NCBI GenBank assembly: GCA_022749755.1
Contig: CM040443.1
Coordinates: 8,653,744 to 8,717,743 of the forward strand
Reading direction: 5' to 3'
Source: Azadirachta indica
Lineage: Eukaryota; Streptophyta; Magnoliopsida; Sapindales; Meliaceae
DNA: 64,000 bases
Numbering within the stretch: the stretch's first letter is position 1; the number at the start of each line of letters is the position of its first letter. Below the pieces are notes generated by a model. That model saw only the letters and a program-made list of their open reading frames with translations, searched no databases and had not been told where the DNA came from. A program made the position numbers and the translations under genes. Of this stretch, positions 37,681-47,592 are shown piece after piece.

Positions 37681-37815
37681 GCTGTCTTCTAGAGTTCCCC
37701 TCACCACTTCAATATTACTTTTAAGTTAGGGTTCTCGTTCCCTAATTTCTTTATTAGCTAATTTTAATGCTAATCCCTATTGAAGTGTTTGGGGGAACTC
37801 TGGATGTCACCTGGT
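37681..37815 (+). ncRNA. MIR395: miR395 precursor A (+)
   Basis: A hairpin with the mature arm on the 3' side at 37780-37800. It begins with U and continues UGAAGUGUUUGGGGGAACUC, the plant miR395 sequence. The star arm at 37692-37712 (starts GAGTTCCCCTCACCACTTC) pairs along all 21 positions except two mismatches and one G-U. The flanks CAGCTGTCTTCTA and TGGATGTCACCTGG extend the stem. The loop of 67 nt is long but within miR395 range. miR395 directs cleavage of ATP sulfurylase and SULTR2;1 mRNAs and is induced by sulfate starvation. It has an upstream AGATTCA motif. Confidence 0.88.
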
Positions 37816-38277
37816 AATCAATCCTCTTCGTCTCTTTCAGTGTAAAGTTTTATTTATTCATTTGTTTTTACTACTATATATGCTATATGTTCATACATAT
37901 GCGATATATATATATATATATATATATAACCAATTTTTCGTTCATCAATATTTACTGGCATTCCCATGTCAATATATTTTTTTTTTCCCGGATAAGAGGA
38001 ATTAATTAAGTAGCATATGCCAGGTATATTAAGAAATTAAATTAGTTAATTAATGAAAATATTGAATTAATTACAATAAATTCCTTCAAGCATCCATCCC
38101 GAAGCACTGCAATCCAATCCATGAATCTAATCTGTAGCTACCTCTCAATCGATTCCTTTCAAGAAAATGAGAATATGTATATGTGTTGAACTACACAAAA
38201 CAAACAATTGATTGCCAAAAATTCTCCATTTTTCTCTACATTGAATTACGCTCAAATCCTTTTTCTCCAATTACGCC
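37816..38277. other. Spacer with AT microsatellite
   Basis: AT-rich DNA with an (AT)n tract near 37908-37928. I see nothing else. Confidence 0.5.
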
Positions 38278-39861
38278 ATGGTTATTGCAGGAGGTAATCT
38301 GCGAGTCGATTGTGGCTTCAAGAATCTGAATGCATCAAAGGTGAAAAATCCAAAGGCGTGATAACACCTTGCGTCCATCCAGAAAATATGGGTTTCTAGA
38401 TCAGAAACTCGATCCGGGTCGAGAGTCCTGCACAGTATCAAGATACAGCCACTACTTGAATTCCTGTTCAGACTGATGATATGGACATGTGTTGTCCACT
38501 GCAGCAGCAACTTAGCTATCTATATCTGATTTCAGACATGGCTTCTTAATTAATTTAGTTCAAGAGCCGACTCGGAAGATCGTGCTTGGCTTGTTAATGA
38601 GATAATCTATCAGTTGACAAGGAAACCACAGAGAAATCAACAGCAAATTAATCACTTGTTATTGCTGTTGAGACACTGAAATTGCGCCTGGAAATCGAGG
38701 AGCTAAGGAAATTAGAGAGACTTTACAATTAATGGTATGGTTACCATAAACAATTAATGATCGGTATTAACAGCTTTTATTTGGATAGAAGGAGATTGCT
38801 TGATAACTTGCGTGGCGAGAAGGAGCTTTTGGCAGTATATATATATATATATATCAACTATGAGTGAATAAGTGAATGAATGAATGAATGAATTACTCGC
38901 ATGAATTAATTATCTCATGAAAATTATATTCATCAGCAAGAAGCTGAAAAGGAATTGCAGGTGTAATTTTCTTTTCAATGTTTTTCTTTATTTAGCTTCT
39001 AGTATGTTAGATTGACTTTCGAAAAAAAAAGGAGTAAATTTCTTAAGCTGTAATCAGTTTTGTTTAATTGAAGAATAAAAATTAAGAGTGAATTTTGCTC
39101 CAAGTTTATCAATTAAGACAAATTTTATAATTGACCACTTGCTTTCTCTTTTATATATATATATATATATATTTGTAAGTTACGTCCATGTTTTTTGGTT
39201 TAAATATATAAATAAATCTCAATGATAAGGGATGATAATGTAATGATTATGCTGCAATCCCATTGCAGAAATTCCGTTAGGTGGAAATAAAGTGGACAAT
39301 CGGACTTAAAATTGGCATGTAATTAATAAAAAAGAGAGGAGACAAAAAAGACTTGAAACAAAATTTATAACTCAGAACATCATTGGTGTTCCACAAAAGT
39401 GGAATACAAATCTCAAAGGAAGGATTATCTCACCGCTAGGGAGAACTATATATGATGAAGACTCAAACAAGACGGCTTTTTAATTTACATAAAATTAATA
39501 TAATTTTCTTTCAAAATTTTATGTGGCACCGCCAGAAAATACAGTGTGTAACTGTTGATATAATCTTAGCAGCTCTTCCAGTTGTCCGCAACGCCAATGG
39601 TCAAGATTGGGAGATATATAGTTGAGTAACAGAATTTCATTATTACATATATGTAGATGTTCATCGCATTAATAGGGATTTGATGAATATGCTGAAGAAG
39701 CTGAAAACTGTGAATGAAAATCAGAATCGTACCGTATACATATATGAAACAGAAGCCACACCATTGCCTTGCTTGCATCTCTTTCATTACGAGTGCATTG
39801 TAAGATGGTTGAGGCAAAGCTTTTATTGCCCAGTTTGCCGCTATGAGATGCCTACCAGTAC
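38278..39861 (+). pseudogene. RING-H2 gene relic (copy 1 block)
   Basis: Scattered remains of a third RING gene. At 38278 an ATG opens a text (MVIAGGNLRVD) resembling the family N terminus GDGNYHLRV, followed by stops. At 39767-39861 the second half of the finger survives (PCLHLFHYEC and CPVCRYEMPT) without the first Cys pair and without the normal stop. A microsatellite and foreign AT-rich DNA lie between. The same layout recurs at 44053-45119, so the gene was probably already decaying before the block duplicated. Confidence 0.7.
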
Positions 39862-39934
39862 TTTTTTAGAATTTTTCAATCTCTTGTGTTGCGTGTCTAT
39901 GTTCTTTGAATTTGATGCACGGCAGATATTCTGA

Positions 39935-40585
39935 CCAATTATTTATTTTTCTAATTAATGTTTTTTTTTTCCCAATTTTTCTTCTCTTCTCTCTCTCTCT
40001 CTCTCTCCCCCCTAATGTTTTGTTTTTATTAAATCTGTTTAAAAACTTTAAAATCCTAATCCAGATTAATAAGTCAAAATAAAAGTAACGCAAAAATTAA
40101 AGTACCTTGAATTAATGTTCTACTGAAGATAGAAAGAAAAACCCACATTTAAAAAGGAGCGCAAACACTAGAAAACCCTTACGTAAAGTTTTCATATATA
40201 TATATATATATATAATATGAATCGCGCTCTTGAAATTTTATAAAAAAGTTACATGGAGATACCTGTCCTAATTTCTTTTTGAATGTAAGATCGAGCTCAC
40301 TGAAGCAAGAGTGTAGTTAGTCTGCAACCATGAAATTAAGGGATTAAAAGCCATGTCGATCACCGATCAAAATATTTAAAAAACTCCAAATATATGTCAA
40401 ACCACAACTGATGTCAATATAAAGCACAACAACGTACCTTTAGACTGCCAAATTTCAATTGTGAGAAAGCATATAGATCATGAGTAAAATCATCTTAATT
40501 AGCAATAGGAATTTACCATGCAGTGTGTAATTAAATCCTGGATCTTACAATTGGACACTGATCGACCCCCATAATCCTCAGCAAT
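39935..40585. other. Spacer 3' of miR395 hairpin B
   Basis: It contains a CT-rich run near 39983-40010 and an (AT)n tract near 40195-40214. No gene is recognised. Confidence 0.5.
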
Positions 40586-40690
40586 ATCAAATAACTCCAG
40601 GAGTTCCCCCAAACACTTCAGTAGGGAATTAAACCCTAACAAAAGAGTCCCCAGTGAAGTGTTCAGGGGAACTCTAGGGGACACCTGATG
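40586..40690 (-). ncRNA. MIR395: miR395 precursor B (-)
   Basis: On the minus strand the mature arm lies at 40621-40601 and reads C then UGAAGUGUUUGGGGGAACUC, the canonical miR395. The star arm lies at 40674-40654 (starts GAGTTCCCCTGAACACTTC). The stem flanks (CAGGTGTCCCCTA and CTGGAGTTA) match the + copies. The hairpin could fold on either strand, but only the minus strand gives the exact canonical mature sequence, and the TATA box is on that side. Confidence 0.88.
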
Positions 40691-40752
40691 TGAGCAGTTT
40701 GCTTATATCTTCTTCAGATTTAATTTCTTGTTAAGGCTACGCATCAGCCCTC

Positions 40753-40760
40753 TATTTATA
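40753..40760 (-). promoter_or_regulatory. TATA box for miR395 B
   Basis: TATAAATA on the minus strand in the context CTATAAATAGAG, about 65 bp before the hairpin. The duplicate copy has the same element at 46691-46698. Confidence 0.65.
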
Positions 40761-41514
40761 GTGGGAACTCCTATGTAGTTACATGTGTTAATTAATGTCT
40801 TGTTAGTTCCAAAGACGAGAGAAATCTGAGTGCATAAAGCTGTTGCCCAGTGGACATAGACGCAACTTTGTGCTAGATGGGGCGGAGGAAAATGATGGTA
40901 AGATGAGTGTTGCATGCATTCATCTTTTTTTTTTTTTTTTTACCCATCAAATCCTCTTACTTTTGGCGTTCTAGGGAGATGAAAACCAAATCCTCCCTAG
41001 ATTCCAATGTAGACAGGCAACTCTGATCAGTGATCACAAAAGAGAGGATCTTATGTTGCACAGATAGTACTAGAAAAGTTTTGCCTACTTCGGTTATGAT
41101 CAATAACTGGGCCATACCTATCTCTCCAGCGTCCACTGAAATCTCGGCTTAACTTCAGTTCGATGTAATCGGCTTCTAAGATTGATTCTATATAATTGAT
41201 TGGAAATAAACCCACACTGACACCAAAATTAACCGCTCCCATGATAATTACTTATATTAACTGATCAAGCTTTTTCTTCGGGATTCAAGGTTGAGAAAAA
41301 GTAGACCCTAGAAAGGAATGGGGACAAAAAAGGCCGGTGGGTGATATTTCGTGACCACTTGAACATTAGAATTCCTTTTGCATTTCACAATACCCATAAT
41401 TCAGACCAGGTTCAACTCTGGCTACGTAGTGAATATTAGTTTGACTCGAATCTGTGAATGGTCCTCTCACTCTCAGCACAACACAAAGGCCACCATGTGA
41501 GCAATGTACGAATA
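40761..41514. other. Shared promoter spacer between divergent miR395 copies B and C
   Basis: About 0.75 kb lie between the minus TATA box and the + TATA-like site. Long stretches (for example AACTGGGCCA near 41107) are conserved with the spacer at 46699-47431. It contains AGGTTCA at about 41408-41414 within the motif conserved before + copies. The short open frames here look spurious. Confidence 0.5.
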
Positions 41515-41592
41515 TTAAATAAATAGAAGGCTTGCTGTGTTGTCTTGTCAACATGCAGAGAACAAGCTAGAATAGAAGGAGTAGTAGTGCTC

Positions 41593-41676
41593 CAGCTGTC
41601 CCCTGACCACCTCACCGAGGTTCTCTTAGGCATCACTCTCACTGAAGTGTTCGGGGAACTCTTGACGGCAACTGGA
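41593..41676 (+). pseudogene. Broken miR395 copy C (+)
   Basis: Compared with copy F, the 5' arm lacks 11 bases (GGAGTTCCCCT), a deletion between two short repeats of CCCCTG. The mature site at 41642-41661 has lost one G and carries a T-to-C change (CTGAAGTGTTCGGGGAACTC). The arms can no longer pair over the miRNA/star duplex. The promoter is decayed too: TATTAAATAAATAG stands where F has TATAAATAG. Confidence 0.8.
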
Positions 41677-42514
41677 ATTGATGAAACACAACAGATATAA
41701 TAATCATCCGTACCCTTTCATTTTCTGCAGGTTTTTGGCTCTTTACAGCCTTCTCTCATTTAAATCATAGTTGTGCTGTCCTACTATTTATGAGCTAGCT
41801 GTTCGGATTTGCAGTTGTCGAAGGATGCAGTTAGATTTCTCATAAAATATCAAATATCAGAATGTTATTTAATTTTTTCCATACATTTATTCCCTGACTC
41901 GCGACACTTGGAAATTAGTTGCATTAATCCAGCTTTGGATTGATGATAAATATCACTTGGCATTCTTTCGCTTACTTTTTGATCAGCAGAATTATGAGCT
42001 TATGTAATTCATCCTTTAAGTTGTATGATGTCGGTATCTGGTTCTGTTTTTGCACAAGAGAAATACAGTTTGAGGGTGTGAACTTACAGTGTGATAGTGC
42101 TCTGCTTTATATATGTTCATTTTGCCTGAACTTTATCCGAAGTGTATATCCACTGTGCGTCTGAAATAGAGAAAATATATATGTATATATATATATATAT
42201 ATAAGAATAATAATAATGATAATCACTAGATAACATATCATCAATATTAGGAGATTGTGTTGCCAAAATTATTAGAAGTTTAGAAGGGTAAGTTTGGTCG
42301 ACTAAAAAGCAGTAACTCCGTCACAAAGTAGGGTTCCTTTTGTTTTTATTCTATGATCTTGTGCCTTATTAGAATCGGTTTCAATGTCTTACAAGGAATT
42401 CCAGTGCAAAACAAGCACATTAATCCGCCTATAAATAATTGTGGGATTAGGCAAAACTATTTCTCTCCAGCACTAACATTAATTTTCTTAAAAAATTTCA
42501 ACAGTTCGTCGCAG
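41677..42514. other. Spacer and RING copy 2 promoter
   Basis: The left part is homologous to 47593-48070 (end of the second unit). It contains an (AT)n tract at about 42177-42202. A TATA box TATAAATA at about 42430-42437 precedes the RING ATG by 85 bp. Confidence 0.55.
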
Positions 42515-43267
42515 ATGGATATTGTTTACGGTGATGGCAATTATCATCTGCGAGTTGAGCAGCCCGACATAGTTTTAGACCATCATCTTTACCCAAAATT
42601 ACCACATGTTCTTGCTCAAGTCAAGATTTCCCTCCTGGTCGAGCTTAGATTTCTCGGCTATTTACCCGACGGAAGCACGACAGATCCTGTCACTTGTCTT
42701 GACGTGGTCAAAGAAAGATCATGCACTCTTGTTCTTCGTGATTTCTTTGAAAATTTACACGGCACAAGCATAACTCTTTCAGAAACGCTATCATCATTGG
42801 AAATTGATGAACAATATTTTAATCAAATAATTGATACCATTATGGCCTATGGTCGCATTATGTACAACTGTGTAGCAAACAAGAGTCAAAACGCATTGCC
42901 TATGAATGTTAGCATTACAAAAAAGCAAGATGTGTACGTCCACTACGACAGGTATCTGATGGATATGGCTATGAGAGAATCGGAGGCTGAATTTGAAAGA
43001 ACAAACTACGGCATGGTGCCAGCAAGCAAGCCTGCTTTGGAAACGCTGCTAAGGAGAGTGAAAATTGAAGGTGAAAATCGTCGAAGAAAGAGAAGGCGGA
43101 CAGGTGAAGAAAGCCAGCAGAATTGCACTATATGTTTGCAGAAATTTACGATTGGATCAAACGCTATAAGCATGCCTTGCTCACATTTATTCCATCACCG
43201 ATGTATTTTTAGGTGGCTGAAACAGAGCCATTACTGCCCAGTTTGCCGCTATGAAATGCCTACTTAG
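42515..43267 (+). CDS. RING-H2 finger protein, probable E3 ubiquitin ligase (copy 2)
   Basis: Intronless gene, 250 aa when started at 42515 (MDIVYGDGNYHLRV). The open frame extends upstream to 42353, but the paralogue at 36271 begins at the same point and a TATA box lies at 42430, so the longer start is rejected. The RING-H2 finger near the C terminus is complete: NCTICLQKF, PCSHLFHHRC, CPVC. A basic stretch (RRRKRRR) just before it could be a nuclear localisation signal and is weaker in copy 1. It is clearly homologous to copy 1 along its length, with a 14-residue difference mainly before the finger. Both copies are open, so both may be functional. No function beyond probable E3 activity can be inferred. 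Confidence 0.87.
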   Translation: MDIVYGDGNYHLRVEQPDIVLDHHLYPKLPHVLAQVKISLLVELRFLGYLPDGSTTDPVTCLDVVKERSCTLVLRDFFENLHGTSITLSETLSSLEIDEQYFNQIIDTIMAYGRIMYNCVANKSQNALPMNVSITKKQDVYVHYDRYLMDMAMRESEAEFERTNYGMVPASKPALETLLRRVKIEGENRRRKRRRTGEESQQNCTICLQKFTIGSNAISMPCSHLFHHRCIFRWLKQSHYCPVCRYEMPT

Positions 43268-43670
43268 ATGGGTCTAATTTTGGACTTTGATCATGACATC
43301 ATAGCATATATATAATCAGAAGTTAATATTGTTATTCCTTTTGGTTTGTTTTTCCTTAATGTGCGTATTGACTGTGACTGTTGTTAATTATATGGCTTAA
43401 TTGTGCGGAAAAACACATTATACAGCTCACCTCTTTCATTGTACTCGAACAAGAATATTTATACCGATTAAAAATAATAAAAAAAAAAAGAAAAAAGATA
43501 TTGAGACAGATTTCATAGAGTTGTTGCACATAGTAGTGTTTGTAAAACTATTCTAGACTCTTTAGTATCAACCACAATTCCCACCAGATTCAGTTTTAGG
43601 AACAAATTAATACTCATTATAAAAAACTGGAACCAACATGAAGAAAAAAAAAAAAAAAGAGGAATATATG
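43268..43670. other. Spacer after RING copy 2
   Basis: It contains the RING 3' UTR, poly-A runs and, at about 43570-43592, a decayed form of the conserved miR395-upstream motif (ACCACAATTCCCACCAGATTCA). Confidence 0.5.
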
Positions 43671-43716
43671 GAGTCAGCTGTCTTCTAGAGTTCCCCACAC
43701 CATTTCAATATTACTT
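43671..43716 (+). pseudogene. miR395 half-hairpin relic D (+)
   Basis: Only the 5' (star) arm survives: GTCAGCTGTCTTCTAGAG followed by TTCCCCACACCATTTCAAT, the equivalent of copy A's 5' arm. No sequence like the mature arm follows, so it cannot form the hairpin. Confidence 0.75.
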
Positions 43717-44052
43717 AATGACAATATATGAGGTATAATAAATTGCACAGCAATCCAATCCATGAAGCTCTAATCTCTCCCTCCACTTCCCTTTGATGCA
43801 AGAAAAGATAAGAAAAGGTAAGTTTTCTGACCAAGATTTGACTAAAACTTTGAAGATCACAAATTTGGAAACACGGAGAATCACAATTAGGAAGCTAAGC
43901 TTAGATTGTTTCCGTCTTTCATTCTGACAAGAAACTGTATAAATATCATAGAAGTCCACTTCTTTGAACCATAATCTAGCTTCCATAAACAAGCTAGCGC
44001 TATAGGATACTTCAGCATTAAAAAACATAATTAGTTTTTGTCAGCTGACCCC

Positions 44053-45119
44053 ATGGTTGTTGCAACCGGTTATCTGCGGGTTCGGTTGTGGCTTCAAGAA
44101 TCTGAATCCATTAATGGTGAAAAATCCTGATGCAAGATAAAACTTATCGTTCCTCCGAAATCTGTACATGAGAAAAATGGGTTTCTAGATCAGAAACACT
44201 TAATTGCATTGAAAGTTCTGCACAGTGTTAACCTAACCATCACCGAATTCTTGTTCAGATTGATGATATGGACAGGCTATCCACATCATCTTATGCGATG
44301 ATTAATTTCAGACGTGGTTTCTTTTATATATTCAAGTTGACTCAGAAGATCGCGCTTGGCTTGTTAATGAGATAATTTATCAACCTCGGGAAATCATTGG
44401 CAAAGAAACCACAGAAATCAGTAGCGAATCACTGGTTATTGCTGCGGAAATTCAAGTTGCAATACACTGAAATAGCTGGAATACAAGGAAATGAGGACAT
44501 TAAAAGAAAACGAAGGACTTTACAATAGTTTGGTTACTGGAAGCAATTCAAATATTAACAGCTCTGGAGAGAGATATACTGCCTGATAAACATGTGAAGC
44601 GAGATATATATATGTGCCGAGGAGTTTTTGGCAGCATCAAGTAGGAGGGGCATGAATTATTCGGATGAACTTGGTGAAAATTGCATCACCAAGCGGCTGA
44701 AAAGGAACCTGCAGTCTGAACAGCAATCACTTTTTCCGTATGTGCCGTCATGAGATGCCCACCTTGCTTTTAGGAATAAAGGAAAGTTGGAAACATACCT
44801 AATTTGTTGTTGTGTCTTAGCTAAGCTTCTAGTTTGTTGGATTGAATTTGGAAGAAAATAGTAATCAGTTTGTCTAATTCAAGAATAAGACAAGTAAATT
44901 TTGCTCCAAGTTTATTAAGCCAAATTTAATCATTGACGATTGCCCTTAGGTAGAAGCTGAGATAATAAGAGATTTACTGCGTGTACTCTAGTTACATTGG
45001 TAGAACACTATGAGGAAATTAGTGCTGGAATTTCAATGTAGAAATTGGAAGGAGAGTCAATATTTGCCTTGCAAGACAGCACGATTAATTGCCCATTTTG
45101 CTGCAATCAAACGCCTACT
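44053..45119 (+). pseudogene. RING-H2 gene relic (copy 2 block)
   Basis: Counterpart of 38278-39861. It starts at 44053 with MVVATGYLRV, homologous to the other relic, and is broken by stops. Two finger remnants follow: 44722-44763 (reading CRHEMPT at the end, as in CRYEMPT of intact genes) and about 45045-45119 (CPFCCNQTPT). Neither has a complete set of zinc ligands. Confidence 0.68.
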
Positions 45120-46525
45120 TGGTTTTTCAATCGTATTTCTTTCCTGTTCGTTCTTATGCTTGAATTAATGCACCGCAAAGCTCATAATCTTGTGAAAGCA
45201 CCGCTTATATTTAATTTTTTTTTTTAACAAAATATACTAATAAATTTCAACGACACTAGGGATAGTTAATATTGTAATGATTTTGATGCAACTTGCTAAA
45301 ATATTAATATTTGTAACCACAGAAATCCCGCAATGACTAGTTAAGTGTTATTAAGCTTTAGGTACTAAAGACTAAAATTGGCCCGTAATTAGGATATTAG
45401 ATGTCAATTAAGCTAAATTCGCAAAACCAAAAAAAAAAAAAAAAGGCTAGTGTTCATTATATGAATAGTCGATTAGCTGTTCTAGTACACATACGCATTG
45501 TATCACACACAATTACTGATGGAAAATTTTATTGAACATGTGACCAGTTCTTTTTTTTCTTTCCTAATATTTGTGGAGATTGACTATCATAAATCATTAT
45601 TAGCAATATTTATTAATTAATTAATCAATTAATTTAACAATTAAAGTTTTTTGTTTACAAAATAATTTTTGCGAAAAGACTAAATTCTTACACCTTACAA
45701 AAGAGTGCTGACACCAAGAGAACCCTAGGCACAAGAGATTCTTGATTAAGATTTCAATTATTTTCCCAAGCGTGACACCGAATTAGAGGGCAACTTCAAT
45801 AACTTCAATCGTGCTTTCTTCTCCTAAACTTGTCCAAATTTATTGACCTGGTAACTATTTTTTTTTTCCTTTTTTCCCAAGACATTAAAATCATGGGACA
45901 TATTTATTATAATTAATTTCAGTTGTTGCTATCTAAAGAACCGCCAGAGGTGAATTAAATGCAGGAATTAATAGGTAGACTGAATTACGCTCTGCTATTT
46001 CTTTTGAAGTAAAACCCTAGCTGCCAATATGGCCAGCTCAGAGAAATTTATTTAATTAAAGAAAGATGATTCGACACATTGGACTGAGTTTTTACAATTA
46101 GCAAATGAACTGTTTCAGCTAGGGCCACTAGAAAGAGTGAATATATGCGCTTCAAGCGTGTTGTGTGGAAGAACAAACAATCATGAACATGTTTACCTCT
46201 TCAACCTTCCAGGCCCAAACCCATAGGTGTGGTTTGGAATGTCTTTCATCCAACCGAAGCTGCAAATTAATGAGATCGTAATTAGTCTGCAACTATGAAA
46301 TTAAGAGATTAAAAGGCATGATAATCACTGACCAAGATATATCAAAACTCCAACCATAGGTCAAACCAGAACTGATATTAATTAAAGGACAGCTAATCAA
46401 TTGTTTGAAAATTTATAGATCATGAAAAATATCAACCTAGTGGCAATTTGTACTACACAGTGTTTAAATCCAGGATCTTACTAGCGATTAGATCATTCCA
46501 ACCAACCTCATGATCCTCAGAAATA
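45120..46525. other. AT-rich spacer
   Basis: About 1.4 kb with poly-T and poly-A runs and no recognisable gene. The right end is homologous to the region left of hairpin B. Confidence 0.5.
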
Positions 46526-46628
46526 TCAAATGACTCCAGGAGTTCCCCCAAACACTTCAGTGGGAATTAAACCCTAATAAAGAGTTACCAGTGAAGTGCT
46601 CAGGGGAACTCTAGGAGACACCTGATCA
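46526..46628 (-). ncRNA. MIR395: miR395 precursor E (-)
   Basis: Duplicate of B. The mature arm at 46560-46540 on the minus strand is C then UGAAGUGUUUGGGGGAACUC. The star arm is at 46611-46591 (starts GAGTTCCCCTGAGCACTTC). The loop is about 30 nt. The stem flanks CAGGTGTCTCCTA and CTGGAGTCA are kept. Confidence 0.89.
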
Positions 46629-46690
46629 TGTGCAGTTACTTCTATCTTCTTTCTTTGTAATTTGCTTTTAGGTAACGGCCACCAGCCCAC

Positions 46691-46698
46691 TATTTATA
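46691..46698 (-). promoter_or_regulatory. TATA box for miR395 E
   Basis: TATAAATA on the minus strand, about 65-70 bp before hairpin E and in the same context as before hairpin B. Confidence 0.65.
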
Positions 46699-47431
46699 GT
46701 GAAAATTTCTATGTAGTTACATTTGTTAATTGAATGTCTTGTTTGTTCTGAAGATATGAGAAATCAGAGGGCATAAATCTGTTGCCCAGTGAACTTAGAC
46801 GGAAGTTTGGCTAGATGGGGTGGAGGAAAATGATGGTGAGGTGAGTGGCCATAGAAAATTCAAGCTTTGTTTACCGCTGATCGCCATCAATCACCTCATT
46901 TTTGGCTTTCTTGGTAGATGAAAACCAAATCCTGACTAGATATTCCACAGTAGACACGCAATTCTAATCACAAAGATCTGGATTATCTTATGTTGCACAG
47001 GTGGTACTAGAAAGTTTTGCCTAGCTCGAATACGATCAATAACTGGGCCACACCTATCTCTTTACGCTCCACCAAAATCTGTGAGCATAACTTCAGTTTA
47101 GAAGTACTTGGCTTGTGAGACTGCTTGCATAGTGATATTGGAAATTAACAGTTACTGAAACCATAATATTAGCTGAATGAGTTCTATTACCTCAACATTT
47201 TGCTTCTGCATGTTGAAAAAAGTAGATCCTAGAAACGAATGGGGACAAAAGGCCTGTGGGGAGATTTTTTGTGACCACTCTTCAAAATTGCAATTCTTTG
47301 CCTTTTATCTTACCCATAATCCTGACCAGGTTCAAACTCAACTTATGAAAGTTAACTCAGACTCGAATGTATAAATGGTCCTCTCATTCTCAACACAAGG
47401 ATCTCCACGTGAGTAGAGGGCAACGATATTG
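46699..47431. other. Shared promoter spacer between divergent miR395 copies E and F
   Basis: About 0.73 kb separate the two TATA boxes. The motif ACCCATAATCCTGACCAG followed by GTTCA lies at about 47309-47331. The core GAGAC of sulfur-responsive elements occurs near 47117. Blocks are conserved with 40761-41514. Confidence 0.5.
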
Positions 47432-47439
47432 TATAAATA
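47432..47439 (+). promoter_or_regulatory. TATA box for miR395 F
   Basis: TATAAATA on the + strand, about 65 bp before hairpin F. Confidence 0.65.
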
Positions 47440-47499
47440 GAAGGCCTGCTGTGTTGTCTTGCCAACATGCAGAGAATACAAGAGAAAGAGTAATAGTGT

Positions 47500-47592
47500 T
47501 CCAGCTGTCCCCTGGAGTTCCCCTGACCACTTCACTGAGTTCTCTTACGAGCCTCACTGAAGTGTTTGGGGGAACTCTGGATGGCACCTGGA
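47500..47592 (+). ncRNA. MIR395: miR395 precursor F (+)
   Basis: The clearest hairpin. The star arm at 47515-47535 starts GAGTTCCCCTGACCACTTC. The mature arm at 47557-47577 is C then UGAAGUGUUUGGGGGAACUC. The loop is about 21 nt. The lower stem CCAGCTGTCCCCTG pairs with TGGATGGCACCTGG. It has an upstream TATA box and the conserved AGGTTCA motif, and forms a divergent pair with E. Confidence 0.93.

Noticed and set aside
40586..40690. Reading hairpin B (and E) as a + strand precursor
   Set aside because: The + strand arm differs from canonical miR395 at several positions, while the minus strand matches it; TATA boxes also favour minus.
41436..41642. Minus-strand frames over miR395 copies C and F
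   Set aside because: They are reverse readings of the microRNA region with no conserved protein.
34668..42111. Similarity between 34668-34690 and 42089-42111 (AGTGTGATA...CTGCTTTAT)
   Set aside because: Only about 23 bp match well; too short to claim that VPS29 intron DNA belongs to the duplicated block.
42353..42514. N-terminal extension of RING copy 2 (54 extra codons)
   Set aside because: The paralogue starts at the equivalent of 42515, and a TATA box at 42430 lies inside the extension.
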